This document shows positions 46,931 through 59,200 of a stretch of DNA of 64,000 nt, in pieces. Origin of the DNA: Bactericera cockerelli (taxonomy: Eukaryota > Arthropoda > Insecta > Hemiptera > Triozidae); assembly GCA_024516035.1 (NCBI GenBank), contig CM044958.1, positions 30,054,355-30,118,354 of the forward strand, read 5' to 3'. The notes under the pieces are model-generated. The model was given only the letters and a program-made list of their open reading frames with translations, had not been told where the DNA came from and searched no databases. Position 1 is the stretch's first letter. The number at the start of each line of letters is the position of its first letter. The position numbers and the translations under genes are program-made.

Positions 46931-47270
46931 CAAAATTCCAAAGAAAAAAAAAAACGGATTTACTTGGATAATATTATCTTTTGTTGCTCACAGGATTCAA
47001 AACACTTGCTATTTTTAACTTAATAGTACAGCTGACTTGAAGTGCCATACGACTAATGAAGTTTTGAATTTTGTACCTCATGACTAACATTGTTCTGGAG
47101 AAAAGATAACATTATTTTTCTCAAGTATAGGTAAATATTTTAATCAGTTCTTTGAAAATGACGTAGTCTATTTCAACTGATTAAATTTTATATAGTTGCA
47201 GCCTTAGACATAAGCATATAGGATGATCTTTAAGCTTGGGTACTTTATTAAGGTGATGGATGCAGTTATA

Positions 47271-47433
47271 CCTGGATATAAGAGAAACATTAAGAGAACA
47301 ATTTTCAGGTCAAATTTACGTCTCTATTAGGAAAAATAACCTCTAATGGAAACCTGGATATATGTATGTATGTATGTATGTAAAAGAAAAAAAATTCCGG
47401 TCCCTGGAGTTCTCTTATATCCAGGTATTACTG
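47271..47433. mobile_element. short pogo-like MITE
   Basis: The left end CAGTTATACCTGGATATAAG and a right end ttctcttatatccaggtatt before 'actgta' are inverted copies, with TA on the right flank. The interior is about 120 bp, noncoding, with a tgta microsatellite. Confidence 0.7.
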
Positions 47434-48354
47434 TATCACACGTTCAGAAAACAAACATCCTGATCTGGATTACTCCATAATAAACACACGTATATAATGA
47501 CCGTAGTATGATTTAAAAAGTTGGTTTTTCCCAGAGACCTCTTTACTCGTGTCAAACAATACATAAAATCTATGTACGTTATATCTCTGAAACGATGTTG
47601 TGATAAACATACGAGAGAAGTTTAAGGTCATTTGGGAACCGATCTAAACAGAATCAGAGCAACATATCCACAGGCGTTAAGACGTCAGTCTCAGTCATCG
47701 CCAGTCTTCAGTGTGATAAGTGTGATTCGAATCCAAGCGAAAGTTTTAGCGAGATTTTTTCTGACTTGTTATAGTTTTAAGTTGTTTTTGAAAATAAATA
47801 ATCTTTTTCTGATTGGTGGGAACTATCAAACATGAGGAGCCTTATTTTAGGTAAGCAGCAAGTATTGATTTATGAACAGATTTAAGTTAAATAGGTGTTA
47901 ATTCAAATGTTTTTTTTTTTTCAAGATGGAACTGGAAAGTTCAACTTCCGGATTCAAAAAATTAATGAATACAGCATAAAAACTTTTTCTATATTTTTAT
48001 AATACAAAATAGGTTGGTACCTAGGTAGGTAAAAATAATTGGAAAACATGATATTAAATTAAAGGTTATATTTATTTGAAAATAATATTAACTGTAGGCT
48101 TTACCTGCTTGTACTCGGCTGAGGCATGGGCGTAGTTAAATTTTGAGCATATCTCGAGATTAACTAAATTTTTTTTTGGGTTTAACGCCGCTTTCAACTG
48201 CATGGTCATATCACAGACGTTTTTAAAATCCAGCAATTCCCTCACACAAGAAAGCTTCCTAACAAATTTCAAGTCATTAGGCCCAATCGTTCTGGAGATC
48301 TGTAGATCATGACATATTTAAATCGAGTTTAAATATCATTTTTTTCCCCCTGGT

Positions 48355-48399
48355 TTAACGGCCCTTTAACTAGGCGGTAGGCCTGTTAAAGGGCCGTTC
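48355..48399. repeat. hairpin: 14-bp inverted repeat
   Basis: aacggccctttaac (48357-48370) and gttaaagggccgtt (48384-48397) form a perfect stem around a 13-base loop. It abuts a reversed SINE tail and may be a small remnant of one. Confidence 0.7.
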
Positions 48400-48950
48400 A
48401 CGCCGTAAATATCATTTTGATAACTATGCACATGACTGATTATTATATATGTTTTTAGGAAAAAATAAATTATCATAGATAAATGTCCAAATTTTATTTG
48501 TTTGCCGAAAAAGTTTTTCACTTGTCTCAAGGATCCAACTGCCGAAGCACGATCACGCGGTCAATGAAAAGTCAGTTTAGAAAAATCGGAAGTATTTCAC
48601 CATAAATACATCTAATAAAACAGATACTATACTACAGTGTACGAGTATTATAATGTCATTGGGTGTATGTCTAATTTCATTGTAATTGACATACACCTAT
48701 TTTGTATTGCACTTTAAAAAAAAATGGACATTTTGTTCCGCGATATTTTCGTAGCTTTTGAGTGGATAATCATTGATCCAGCTAGCGATGGGGTCCACTA
48801 GATCAGAGCCTGCCCAACGCAATAAGTTTCCATATATTTTTTGTTGTTGAATTATATCACCTAACAACTATGTGATCAAAGGGAGTTTCAAGTTCTGCTC
48901 GGGCTTACTCGGGCAGTGTATTTTTAAGAAGGTCTATAATTTTTTACAAG

Positions 48951-49514
48951 TACAGTAGAAATCGTTTATAACGACACCGTTTATAAGGAACAATCGGCTA
49001 TAGCAAACAAAATCTCCGGTCCCTTGGAGTCTTATGGAAAATTAACATTGGTATCGTTTATAACAAACATCGGCTATTAGGAACAATATCGGCTTTAGCG
49101 AACAAATTCTCAAGTCCCGTGGCTACTTTCTATCGGTTATAACGTACAAAATTCATTTTGATGCTCTGTGAGTAAAACAGAAAACATGTTTAGTTATGCA
49201 GATTTTTGTCAAGGAGTAGATGAGTGATCTGTCTGATTTAGATCATTTTATTAGTACCTAAAAGTTAGTATTGTTTCAGATTTTGAATTAATGGATTATG
49301 AATGTACCTACATTCATATTAATTGTACATTTTTCATGTCTTACGAAGTTCCCTTATAACGTACATTGTTCTCTATAAGTGATACATATAGTGAACTTGT
49401 TCGGATATAGTGAACTTGTTCCTTATAGGCGATATATCGGTTATAGTAAAAATCGGCTATAATGAACAAATCTGTCCGGTCCCTTGAAGTTCGTTATAAA
49501 CGATTTCTACTGTA
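48951..49514. mobile_element. pogo/Tigger-like MITE, 560 bp
   Basis: Ends TACAGTAGAAATCGTTTATA and the complement of the same (49492-49514) match over about 25 bp and carry TA at each tip, typical of the pogo branch of Tc1/mariner. The interior has repeated 'tcggctatagcgaacaaa' motifs and no coding frame. Confidence 0.85.
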
Positions 49515-49866
49515 TTTTTTTTTCTGGACTCAAACCCTTGGACCCCTGTCGGCCTCTTAATTGTTGAAGCTTCTTATTTCAGTTTTTGCAAAAAAAAAAA
49601 AAAAATTGCTCACTATAACATTTTTCAGAAGACTCGTTTTGTTTATCCAGGAAACATAAATATTGTTTTATGTCGCATAGCGCACAGGTATTTCAGAATA
49701 TTGTCTTGGTAGAATCGCGATTTTACGTTGTACAAATACGGCAAACACCAATACCAACTACAGTATCCTTAACCATCTTAGCAAGTAAAACTCACATTTC
49801 AGAGTCTAGTGACCCAATGTGGCACAATTTACAGATACCTACTCCTCGTATAAGAATTACATTAAT

Positions 49867-50053
49867 TACAGTTTAAGCTGGATATGAGAGAACTCAAGGG
49901 GCCGGAATTTTTTTTATATCCAGGGTTCTCTTATAAAGAGGCTATTTATCCTTGCAGAAAGGTAAATTGGACTTGGAAATTGTTCTCTTTTATCAAGATT
50001 GTTCTTATAAAAGTATAAGACATCTTATACCTCTTATGTCCAAGATCGACTGT
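49867..50053. mobile_element. pogo-like MITE, diverged
   Basis: 'cagtttaagctggatatgagag' at left and 'ctcttatgtccaagatcgactg' at right are imperfect inverted repeats ending in TA. They resemble the element at 47271 more than that at 48951. The interior includes 'ttctcttataaagagg'. Confidence 0.6.
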
Positions 50054-50311
50054 ATAATTATATGTATGTATAGTATATGTATACGTACATATTATAATAT
50101 ATTCGTACATAGCTAGATATAATATAAACACCCGGCATAGCACACCAAGGTGGCTTGGCTGACACACAGAGCCTTGAGTGGCTACAGAATGATTGCCTAA
50201 TTGACTAGGGGTGCGGGCAGTGGTTCATTGTTCTCTCTGTATACCGGTAGCGGGTGTCAGGGACACGCTGGGTCACTTGTCAGTCACAACTCAGAAAATA
50301 ATTGAGCATTA

Positions 50312-50456
50312 AGTTATCATATTTGTGATAATCACTTTCGTAATGTCACAAGCACTCAAACTCGCTTTTACTAAATCTACGCTGAAACCGGGACTTGAAC
50401 CACCGACCTCCAGGTTACAAGTCCGCCGCCTTATCGATCAAGCTACTGAGGTCGGT
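50312..50456 (-). mobile_element. D-family SINE with 14-bp TSD
   Basis: Reverse complement of the head 'ccgacctcagtagcttgatc ... ggttcaagtcccggtttcag'. ataattgagcatta is duplicated at 50298-50311 and 50457-50470. Confidence 0.85.
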
Positions 50457-50482
50457 ATAATTGAGCATTATTTTGTATATAA

Positions 50483-50560
50483 CCGACCTCAGTAGCTTGA
50501 TCGATAAGGCGACGGAGTTGTATCCTAGAGGTCAGTGATTCAAGTCCCAGTTAATAATGT
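50483..50560 (+). repeat. D-family SINE head, forward
   Basis: 'accgacctcagtagcttgatcgataaggcgacgg' in forward orientation, 27 bp from the reversed copy, so the two form an inverted pair with a short loop. It is 3'-truncated after 'caagtcccagtt'. Confidence 0.75.
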
Positions 50561-50754
50561 AATATGTAATAATGTATATTTATTTATTTTTTACAATTTT
50601 TGTGGCTCTCTCCCTAAGGAATATTTCTAAGGATTTTTCTCCTTCTAAGGATCTAAGTTACAGCGTATAATGTATTATTATTGTATACTGGTAGGAGTTC
50701 CACAAGAGAAGCACCAACTATTACACCAACCTCTATTTTAGATTTATTGTGACC

Positions 50755-50895
50755 AGTTGATTTTGATTCTATTTAGTTTTAACGTCCTGATTTGAAGTAG
50801 TCAGGACGGGGGTTTTACACTCCATTCGCTGGAAATCATACCAACTACCCTCATTAACCCCACCCTGCCTGGCTGGGTAGGGCCGGAAATGCTCT
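50755..50895 (-). repeat. C-family SINE body, reverse
   Basis: 'tttagttttaacgtcctga ... ttcgctggaaatcataccaactaccctcattaaccccaccctgcc' is the reverse of 22640-22750. It lacks the tRNA head. Confidence 0.65.
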
Positions 50896-50964
50896 ACTTA
50901 CACTACAACACTTCTCATAGTTCCCCTTGAATATTCGACACAAATGCTGCTACACAAATACACT

Positions 50965-51170
50965 AGTTTTTCGTTCCGTCACTGAAATGCAACGTCCAGC
51001 GGTGTTAGGAATTAGATGGGAGACCATTCAAATTTGAAACCTCTTGATGCTGGCTATTCTCGGGTCCACTCAGGCTAACTGAGGTTCGTTTAAGTAGTGA
51101 ACCGAGGGTAAAACCCTCGTCATGATAGTATGACATTACAGTTGGCGACGCTAAAAAAAAAAAAAAAAAA
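50965..51170 (+). repeat. 5S-rRNA-derived SINE, diverged
   Basis: It includes 'atgggagaccattcaaatt', 'gatgctggctattctcgggtccactcaggc' and a poly(A) tail at 51153-51170. The head is truncated at its 5' end and the body has several small deletions. Confidence 0.7.
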
Positions 51171-51245
51171 ATGTTGCGGAGGTTTTCTAATCAAAAAGTT
51201 ACACACAGCTATGCCTGCTTAACTATATATCTAAGAAGTCGTCTT

Positions 51246-51368
51246 GTTAAGTGTGGAATTAAAAGACGTCTGTGGTGCTAAGTCTAAATTTTGCGGATTG
51301 TCTTAGATGGCAAAAACTAATGCTAGGTCATGACTTAAGACGTCGATTTTGTCTATTAATTTCGCTCT
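51246..51368. mobile_element. short MITE of the 'aattaatagac' family
   Basis: Left 'ttaagtgtggaattaaaagacg' and right 'tctattaatttcgctctaag' are imperfect inverted repeats around about 80 bp. The ends resemble those of the copy at 62663-62791. Confidence 0.5.
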
Positions 51369-51729
51369 AAGACACTCACTTTGTTGGGTCAATGAGTAAT
51401 TGAGTAATGGATACCTATGTTCTAACAGTGACACGAGTAGACTCCTACATTAATTGCACGCTTACCTGAACAACAACTAAACTACAACACAAAAACCACG
51501 ACAGTAGCAACTCAAATCGTCAACATGCGTCATAATATTTCAGAATATTAAATAATAATTATTGTCCACATACATATATTATGACCGGACTTACTTCCTG
51601 AAACTGGTTCCGCCATGTTGGGCTTCCGAAAGTTTCCGTTACATTTGTCACCATTTTCCTTCCACCATGCTCGGAATAAATATAACAATTCCGTGTCCAT
51701 GAAATTGGCACAGAAACCCTGGTATCACG

Positions 51730-51945
51730 ATAATAAGATAATTATATTATGGTCGCCCAGATACAATGTCTAGGCTCCATTCGCAGCTACCTACATTAAC
51801 CTCACTCAACCTAGGTAGGGTCGCCAGCCTCACATGATCGGAGGGAACAGTAGGTACTTTCTTGTGCTCCAACCGGGAATCGAACTCAGGATCTTTGGAC
51901 TGCGGGCAGTAGTCACAATCATTACGCCATGGAGGCTGGCTGGAT
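51730..51945 (-). repeat. C-family tRNA-headed SINE, reverse
   Basis: The reverse complement reads 'cctccatggcgtaatgattg', 'cctgagttcgattcccggtt' and 'ctaggttgagtgaggttaatg', in the same order as 22508-22750. Confidence 0.75.
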
Positions 51946-52004
51946 GACATAATACTAACACATCATTTTGTTGGGATATCAATGTTTGATATTGTATTGT
52001 ATAC

Positions 52005-52160
52005 CTGACTGGAGGACTATAAACAGCGAGTAGACCAGCAGTCTGGCTGGGGGACTATAAACAGGGAGTAGACCAGTAGTCTGGCTGGAGGACTATAAAC
52101 AGAGAGTAGACCAGCAGTCTGGCTGGAGGGCTATGAACAGGGAGTAGACCATCATTGGCT
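52005..52160 (+). repeat. four-copy 38-bp tandem repeat
   Basis: The unit is 'tctggctggaggactataaacagggagtagaccagcag' in period (quoted by motif: ctggctggaggactataaac then agggagtagaccag). It starts near 52005, 52041, 52079 and 52117. The last unit runs on into the single-copy F-type sequence 'cattggcttggttctggggg'. Confidence 0.85.
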
Positions 52161-52496
52161 TGGTTCTGGGGGCCCTTGTCCATTATTAGCCTCCTTGTAA
52201 AGACAGTGGTAGAAGTATAGGTACTGTGTCATTCCTCCACTGTCTGGCTACCATCGTTCACGATGACCCCACCCCATGATTGTATACCTACGCAATATTA
52301 TGCATTGTCGTTTCTTGAAACCATCGACATAACCACTGCGTAGGTACCTATGCAGGAAACTATCCAGTATCCACTAGGAGATTTTCCTTGCTACACATCT
52401 ATCAGGTGTAGTAGATATAGCAATATCTATACCTATTGAAAAAAATCTCTCGACAGTTGACATACATATTTTAGTATTTCGTATGTAAAATTGATT

Positions 52497-52628
52497 TGAT
52501 TAATAAGGTGGCGGACTTATAACCTGGAGGTCAGTGGTTCAGGTCCCGGTTCCAGTGTAGATTTGTTAAAGCTAGTTTGAGTAGTTGTCATATCACGAAA
52601 GTGATTACCTAACACAAATATGATAACT
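52497..52628 (+). repeat. D-family SINE, forward
   Basis: 'aataaggtggcggacttataacctggaggtcagtggttcaggtcccggttccag' and the following body match the D copies at 22217 and 50312. The first part of the head is missing. Confidence 0.65.
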
Positions 52629-52792
52629 TTTTTTTAAAATATAAAATCGATTTTCATTGACTCCTACTTAATCAAAGTATCTCCAAAACGGTTGGACCGA
52701 AGACATGACATTAATTTGGTATACCAGAGAATATCCTTAGGTGAGATAAATGCGAGATTTTGCAAAAAGTCTAGTCATTCTCAACATATGCT

Positions 52793-52965
52793 CAAATTTA
52801 ACTACAACCTCACTCAGCCTGGGTAGGGCCGGAATGGCTAGCCTCATGTGTTCGGAGGGAACAGAATTTTCTGTGTGAAAAGTCTGATCCAACCGGGAAT
52901 CGAACTCAGGATCTCTGGACTACAGGCAGTAGTCACAACCGTTGCACCATGGAGTCTGGTAATAA
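52793..52965 (-). repeat. C-family tRNA-headed SINE, reverse
   Basis: The reverse complement has 'ctccatggtgcaacggttg', 'cctgagttcgattcccggtt' and 'aggctgagtgaggttg'. It is close to the copy at 51730. Confidence 0.75.
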
Positions 52966-54959
52966 TATAGACTTTATTTATAATGTCTAATTAGGACCTA
53001 GTCCCATATTTCGGTGTTATTTTTATGAGGTCAAGTTCTCTATTTTAGAGGAAAAATTCATGCATTGGGTGGAATCCTCTACGCCTTAACCAGTTCAATC
53101 ACCAATACATTATTTTCGAGAACAATAAATTTTTATTTTTACTTTCTTTAGAGTGGCAGAGTTCTCACATGTGAGCTCTTCCACTCAACCACTTCTCCTT
53201 TTTGACCCAACCATAGTAGCTCTAGCGCCAGTCTGCCAAAACAACTAGTAGGTAAGCATGAATAGTTTAATGCAGTGAAAAAAGAGTTCCTGGAGAGTAG
53301 GATGAATTAAGACAACCAAATAATTAATTCAAAACAAAGCGAACCGAATAATTAATTCGAAGCCCAAAAGAAGCCGGTGTAAAGGTACCGTCAAAGATGG
53401 AATCTAGCTCTAGCTTCGATTTTGATTATTATTTTTCCGTGTCCAAAGAAAAGAGATTCACTCCAAAGAAAAGAGATTCACTCCTTCGGGCACAATACTG
53501 ACTCGCTGACTGCTTTTTGTCTTTTTTCTCCTTCTTTCACTTCACCTTTTCCGAAGTTTGCTTTGTCCTTCCATTGTATCCCCATCATTTAGTAGTCGAG
53601 TAGTAATCGAGTTTACAAAGAAGATGGAGAAGATCATCATTGTCTGGTAGATTAGCCTGGGGCATGCCTTCAGCAGAGGTGGTTGACTTTGGCACCTCGT
53701 CCTCTTGTGCCTGCAATCGTGCATCAGTTGTTGTTTCAGGCTTGGTACATGTGATATCAACAAGCGGACGAATAAATAATATATGTTGTGTGTCGCAAGC
53801 TTCATTGTTAACTTTGTACCTTACTAATTATAAAATAATATTATCGCAAGTTGTACGTGCAGTACGTGTGCTTATCACACGTTTATAGGTCTGAGAACAT
53901 TTATGTATTACCTAGGTACCTCCCAACATTTTTATTTTATTTGTTAAAGATGAGTGTTTCCACAGTCTTTTTTTTCTTGCCCCGAGTTTGCACTCTTACT
54001 TCTCCAATTTAAAAAAAATAAAAAACAGACAAGAAGTACTGACTTTATTTCATTGTATGAATAATGGTCAGTAAGCGCAATTTGGTCATTTTCTTCAACA
54101 ATATGAACTTATGAGAGGTAGGCAGTAGCTAATTGAAGGACCGATTATATATGAGTTATCATATTGCTGATATGTATAATGATTATGTAGGTACTTACAT
54201 TAACAGACTGTTGCATGGTAATTTGAGATTAGTAATCAACGCTTGTGCTACATTGCGTGAAAAGCAAACACGCCCGGTCATGTAACAAGATTAAAAGAGA
54301 AAATCAAGTCAATAAATCACGATTTGCCGTATGTGCAATGCTTTGAATGCACTAATGGATTGAAGCATTAGTCTCTTGAGTAGGTACAAGTTTTTAGGGC
54401 CAAGCCATTTTACAGCTCCGTTAAGTTGGACTTGCCATGACGGAATTTCGTGTCCAAAGTTAGTGCCCGGTAAATCTTTGTTAGTACCGAGAGTGCGTCG
54501 TTAGTACCGTTACCGTTCTCGAGAAAAACGGAATTTTCTGTGGCAGGGCCAACTTAACGGACCTCTATTTACCTGATGCCCATACTCAGTTGATTCTCAG
54601 AGAATCGGACATCCCAGGACAGATGTTTCCGGCTGGTGGGTAGTGGTAGTGGACCTTGTCTGTTGTCAGGAGGGAACTGTCTGTATTTCAGGGAATTCTA
54701 GGAAACCGTCTCTTTCAAACACATTTGGTAACGTGTGAAAGTGAGACGTTTACCTGACGAGGCTCAACACTCTCAACAGGTCAAAACAGTTCTCCTGGTA
54801 TGTATGGAGCTCAAAGATATAAAAAAATACAATTAAAAAAATAAAAATAATGATAATGTAATTTTAATACTAATTCTAGATGTATTAAATTTTTTCACAA
54901 TAATAAAATTGAATTGAATTGAAAAAGAACCGAAGATTTACTATCATGAAAGCATTGCA

Positions 54960-55390
54960 CAGTATTTCTTCTCTTTGAAGCTCTTTCTGTATGCCAAAAC
55001 CATAATGGACGTCAAATTTTACCCTATGATTCATATGTAGGCATCTGCTTTAATCAGGTAGATACATCTAGGTGCAATCAGGTAATGAGCCATTGTAGAG
55101 AATTTCTTCTTTTTGAGTATCTCTGTATGCCAAAACCATAATAGAGTTCTTTGCTTAATAGCTTTACTTATAAAGCTTTGCCCTTATAAGATTTACTATT
55201 ATTATTATTAAACATATAGATGTCAATCACCCTATGGCTCCTATGTAGCTATCTGCTTTTATCAGGTACAATGGTCCATACATCTGGGTGCAATCAGGTA
55301 AAAAGGCTTTGTGCAGGATTCCTTACTTTTGATTCTCTCTGTATGTCAAATCCATAATGGATGTGGAACTTTATCCTATGAATCAGGGAG
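54960..55390. repeat. three degenerate tandem units of a satellite-like repeat
   Basis: The phrase 'tctgtatgccaaaaccataatgga' recurs at about 54986, 55122 and 55340. Each copy is followed, with variation, by 'ccctatgattcatatgtag', 'catctgcttt.atcaggta' and 'catct.ggtgcaatcaggtaa'. Units are about 135-215 bp, and the middle one contains an insertion. Confidence 0.75.
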
Positions 55391-55431
55391 GAATATAATC
55401 GGGGCAATGATCCGTCCGTACTAAAATTCCT

Positions 55432-55520
55432 ATATACAGGGTGTCCCGTATACAGATGCAAATATTTTGAGGGTAGGTTCAGCCCACCGAGGACTATCAT
55501 ATGAGCGAAACTTGCAGTGG
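55432..55520. mobile_element. solo CAGGGTGTCCC end
   Basis: 'tatatacagggtgtcccgta' matches the first 14 bases of the palindrome at 41257. What follows ('gaggtaggttcagcccaccg'-like) does not. No matching right end was found within 600 bp. Confidence 0.45.
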
Positions 55521-56254
55521 GGCATTTTGCTTCGTTAAAGCGAAAACTTGCAGTTGGCCAAATCCCTGTTTTTCGCACAGGTCTAGAGGTCACTTGGATC
55601 GATGCACGTTTTTAAAGAAATGATAGCCAGTAAGTAATTTTTGACTTCATGTATGGATAGTCATGCATATTTCCCTTCGAATGCAGTTGGTTGCATAAAA
55701 AAATATTGAAAGACCAGAGAGATATTTAATCATAAGTTCAATACTTTTCTAAAATTTGATTTTTCCCCTTTTTCCCTTTCGTGAATTTAGAGTACTATTA
55801 CAATTGCAATTCTGCGTATCACTAGTTAAAAAAATACCCTATTATGTTTAGTTTTAGAAAAAAAGAAAGTTCATTTATATTACTTTAAAGATCATGGAAC
55901 GCAGTACACACAAAGCTCAAAAAACACTTCTGAATCATGATGGAAAATTCAAAGTTGGCTGAATTTTAACAGAATTGGCGCGTAATTTGAGGTATAAATA
56001 CACTGCTCTGGGATGTTTAACAGAGGGAAATTGATCATTCACAGTGGTCGGTCGGTGTGAACTTTCTATAAAATCTCAAAATTGGCACGTGTTTACAATG
56101 TGAAGCAATCACGTAGAAGAATTGTGTCCATAATTGGCAGTGTTTTTTTTATTTATCGGGTAATGATCGGATTCCATATTATACATATAATTTTACTTAT
56201 TCTACATATAATTTTACTAGCAGATAAAAATTGTCTAATTTTCGTAGCAATATC

Positions 56255-59200
56255 TTACTGCACGGATTGCACATGAATGGATTGTCTCATCAGAGCTAGC
56301 ACTGAGTAGCAGAATCGAAGCACGGAAACGAAGGCCCGGTTGCAAAGCTCCAAGGTTTTGCCAAAGTACATCAGACGGATGGATCGCTGGCACATGAGAA
56401 TGAGCAGCACACGCGCATAAATGCCCTCGGCCCTACGCACATGCGGCGCATGCGTATTACGTCTGCGCGAAGTTGCACTGCGCAACTCGCACATCCAGTT
56501 ACTCTCGTAGGCAGCGCGCATGGCGGACTCGTTCCCACGCTCTAGCAGTTCAGACGCGAGCGTGAGGACAAAGGAGATGGACAGAACGTAGAGGAACTGA
56601 AAGCAGAGTTTGACGGAGTTGATGTCGAACTTGGACACGAAACTCAGCTGGTAGAGACCGACTGTCAACCCGATGTAAGTGGGAAACTTGGCCACGACAA
56701 GTATCTGAAATGATCGCGATCAAAAAATTGAGCATAAATTTATTCATAACTGCCCGACTAGGACTAAAGAGTCCCTCAAATTACTAAAAGTTCCTGAAAA
56801 ATTATCGACAGTAAAGAAGAAAGGATTGGCATGTGTCTTCTCGTGTTGTGCACTTGTCGTATGATATGTCCCTACCTAACTATAAAATTCCAAATACCTT
56901 GAGCCTTGCTTCCAGTTGGGTCCGGAAACGGATGAGGTACTGATGGCGTTTGATGATGAACACGATGACATCCCTCTCGAATATGCGTCCCATCGCCAGA
57001 GCTTGTAGAAGATTGTCGCGGTATTCCGACTCCAAATCTTTGTACTTAAAGGTTGCTCCACTTGGATGAAGTGGCTCATCAAGATTGCCTCTGGGAATGT
57101 CTATTTTGGTGACCTCTGGTGAAGTAGCTCCGAAATCTTCAACAGTTTCGGACACTTCGTTCATCTGTCCAAAACTCCTGGACTCTTTGTTGTCCGCCTC
57201 AAGTCTGAAATGGATTGTTGTTTTTGTTGTAGCCAGCTTGTCTACAACTAGAGGGGGGAATAATTGTCTCCAACCAACTTTATTTCAAAGTTGGCTCGTC
57301 CTGAACCACATATTTCTATGTGCGATCATCCATCGTGAGGATTAGATCTTTTTCTTTATAAGCAATTAAACCCATGGGAAAGTACAAGCTAACTTATAAG
57401 AATTTTCTATTCTGTTTATAGTCCTCTAGCGTGATACTGGTCTTCTTATGTCCCCCAGCTTGGGCTGGAAAGTCAATGTGAACCTAAGTGGATGCCAATG
57501 AATCATTCATACTTCAGCTCTAAGGCCGAAAAAAACTGGATTAGATTTTAATCTACGTGGACACTATCTCTAGCCATTAGAGGGCGCGTTTAGAGATAGT
57601 GTCCACTAGGTACGGCCCGACCGGTAGGGAAATCTTTTGGGGCTGCTGCCACATATACAGAACTAAAATGGGAGTCTGGCTGGGGGACGTTAAACATGGA
57701 GATGACCAGTATCTCGCTAGAGGACTATAAACAGGGAAAAGACCAGTGTCTCGCTAGTGGACTATAAACAGAAAATAGACTATCCAACCCTTACAAGCCA
57801 GGCTAGCTTGCAGTTTCCTATGGGTTTAATGGCTTATAAAGAAAAGTCCAAGTCCTCATGATGGTTGATCGCACATAGAAATAGGTGGTTTAGGACGAGC
57901 CAACTTTGAATTTGAAATAAAGTTGCCTGGAGACCATCACTCACCCCTCCAGCTATAGCCAAGCTGGCAAAAACAACAAGAACAACTAAAATGGGATTTA
58001 TCGAGTTGCTGCTTTTGTACATAACGAGTTTTAGTTTGATTACAATGCCAATCATTATAATTATAAATTAATAATTCTAAAAATGTGTAATAATTTTCAT
58101 TTTGTACGAGCTAGGAATTGAAAATGTTTCCTTTTCGTCTGGAGGTGCTGCAGCCGTGCCCTCTAATCTAATCCTGTTTCACAATTCGGACCTTGGTCTC
58201 AAAGTGTTACCTGTTCGAAGGTTGCGAAGCGTCGTCTGCCATTTCCACCACGCGGACTACATTGGTGTCGAGGTCATTGCCCCGGGAGACCCCGCCCCCA
58301 ACTTTCTTGTAGACAAACAGGTGTGGGTTGCCGAAGTTTCGCAGGTACTTGGCGAGGATTTGGAACTGCCCGTTCAGATGGATGGTGAAGAGGAGAATGC
58401 AGATGTTACTGTGAATAGCTGAAGTGTAACACAGGTGTCCGGTGATGGCAAACAACAGGTGAAAAAGATGAGAGCGTTAAACGTGAAGGGTGGAAGAGAT
58501 TCTTATAGTTAATAACCGCGCCCTTTAGTTAGGACGTGTGTTTGTGTATATTTATCTATTTTTTTCCTTTTTATCGTTTACAATATCTGTTACCGTTTGG
58601 GCTGTGGTATCGTAAACAGACAACCCCTAAGAGGACATAGTCAGCCAGACACCCACAGTTTTGTATTTTATATACATGCTAGCGGGCTGCACCCGCTTCG
58701 CCAAGCCATCACACTACAACATCAAGGTTTGTCAGAATATGGCAACAAAGCGCTCAAATAAAAGCATGTGATGTTCCCATACATCACACACACCACACCC
58801 ACACACACCACACCCACACACCCACCACACCCACACACACCACACCAACACACACCTATCCACACACACCTCACACACACAAACACACACACACACATTA
58901 ACACATACACCCACACACACAAACATCATCGCTGTAAATTTCAAAATCCCAAGCCAAATCTATCATAGCCGGTATTGATAATGTAGCAAACTGGCCTATA
59001 TTTCGAGAACGGTTTGTCAGAATATGGCAACAAAGGGCTCAAATAAAAGCATATGATGTTCTCAGACAGTTTTTACAATAAAAAATCCTTACGATAAATA
59101 TTAAGTTCCGCGCTGGAATCTGTTAAAAAACGTGAAAAATGTGAAAAAAAGGGTCGAAATTTCGAATCAAAAACACTTTTTAGTGAAAAGTAATGCGAGG

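Larger units (their letters stand above)
44681..56254. other. 11.6-kb gene-poor repeat block
   Basis: Between the LINE and the receptor gene I find only repeats and AT-rich filler. These are SINEs, pogo-like MITEs, the F-G composite and degenerate tandem repeats, listed separately. A 78-codon open stretch on the minus strand (53585-53830) is discussed under findings. Otherwise no exon with splice support is seen. Confidence 0.55.

Noticed and set aside
55294..55593. 99-codon minus frame beside the CAGGGTGTCCC end
   Set aside because: It spans the degenerate tandem block and the transposon end; no recognisable domain.
58722..58968. Cys/Val-rich and Thr/His/Pro-rich frames
   Set aside because: Translations of the CA-rich microsatellite.
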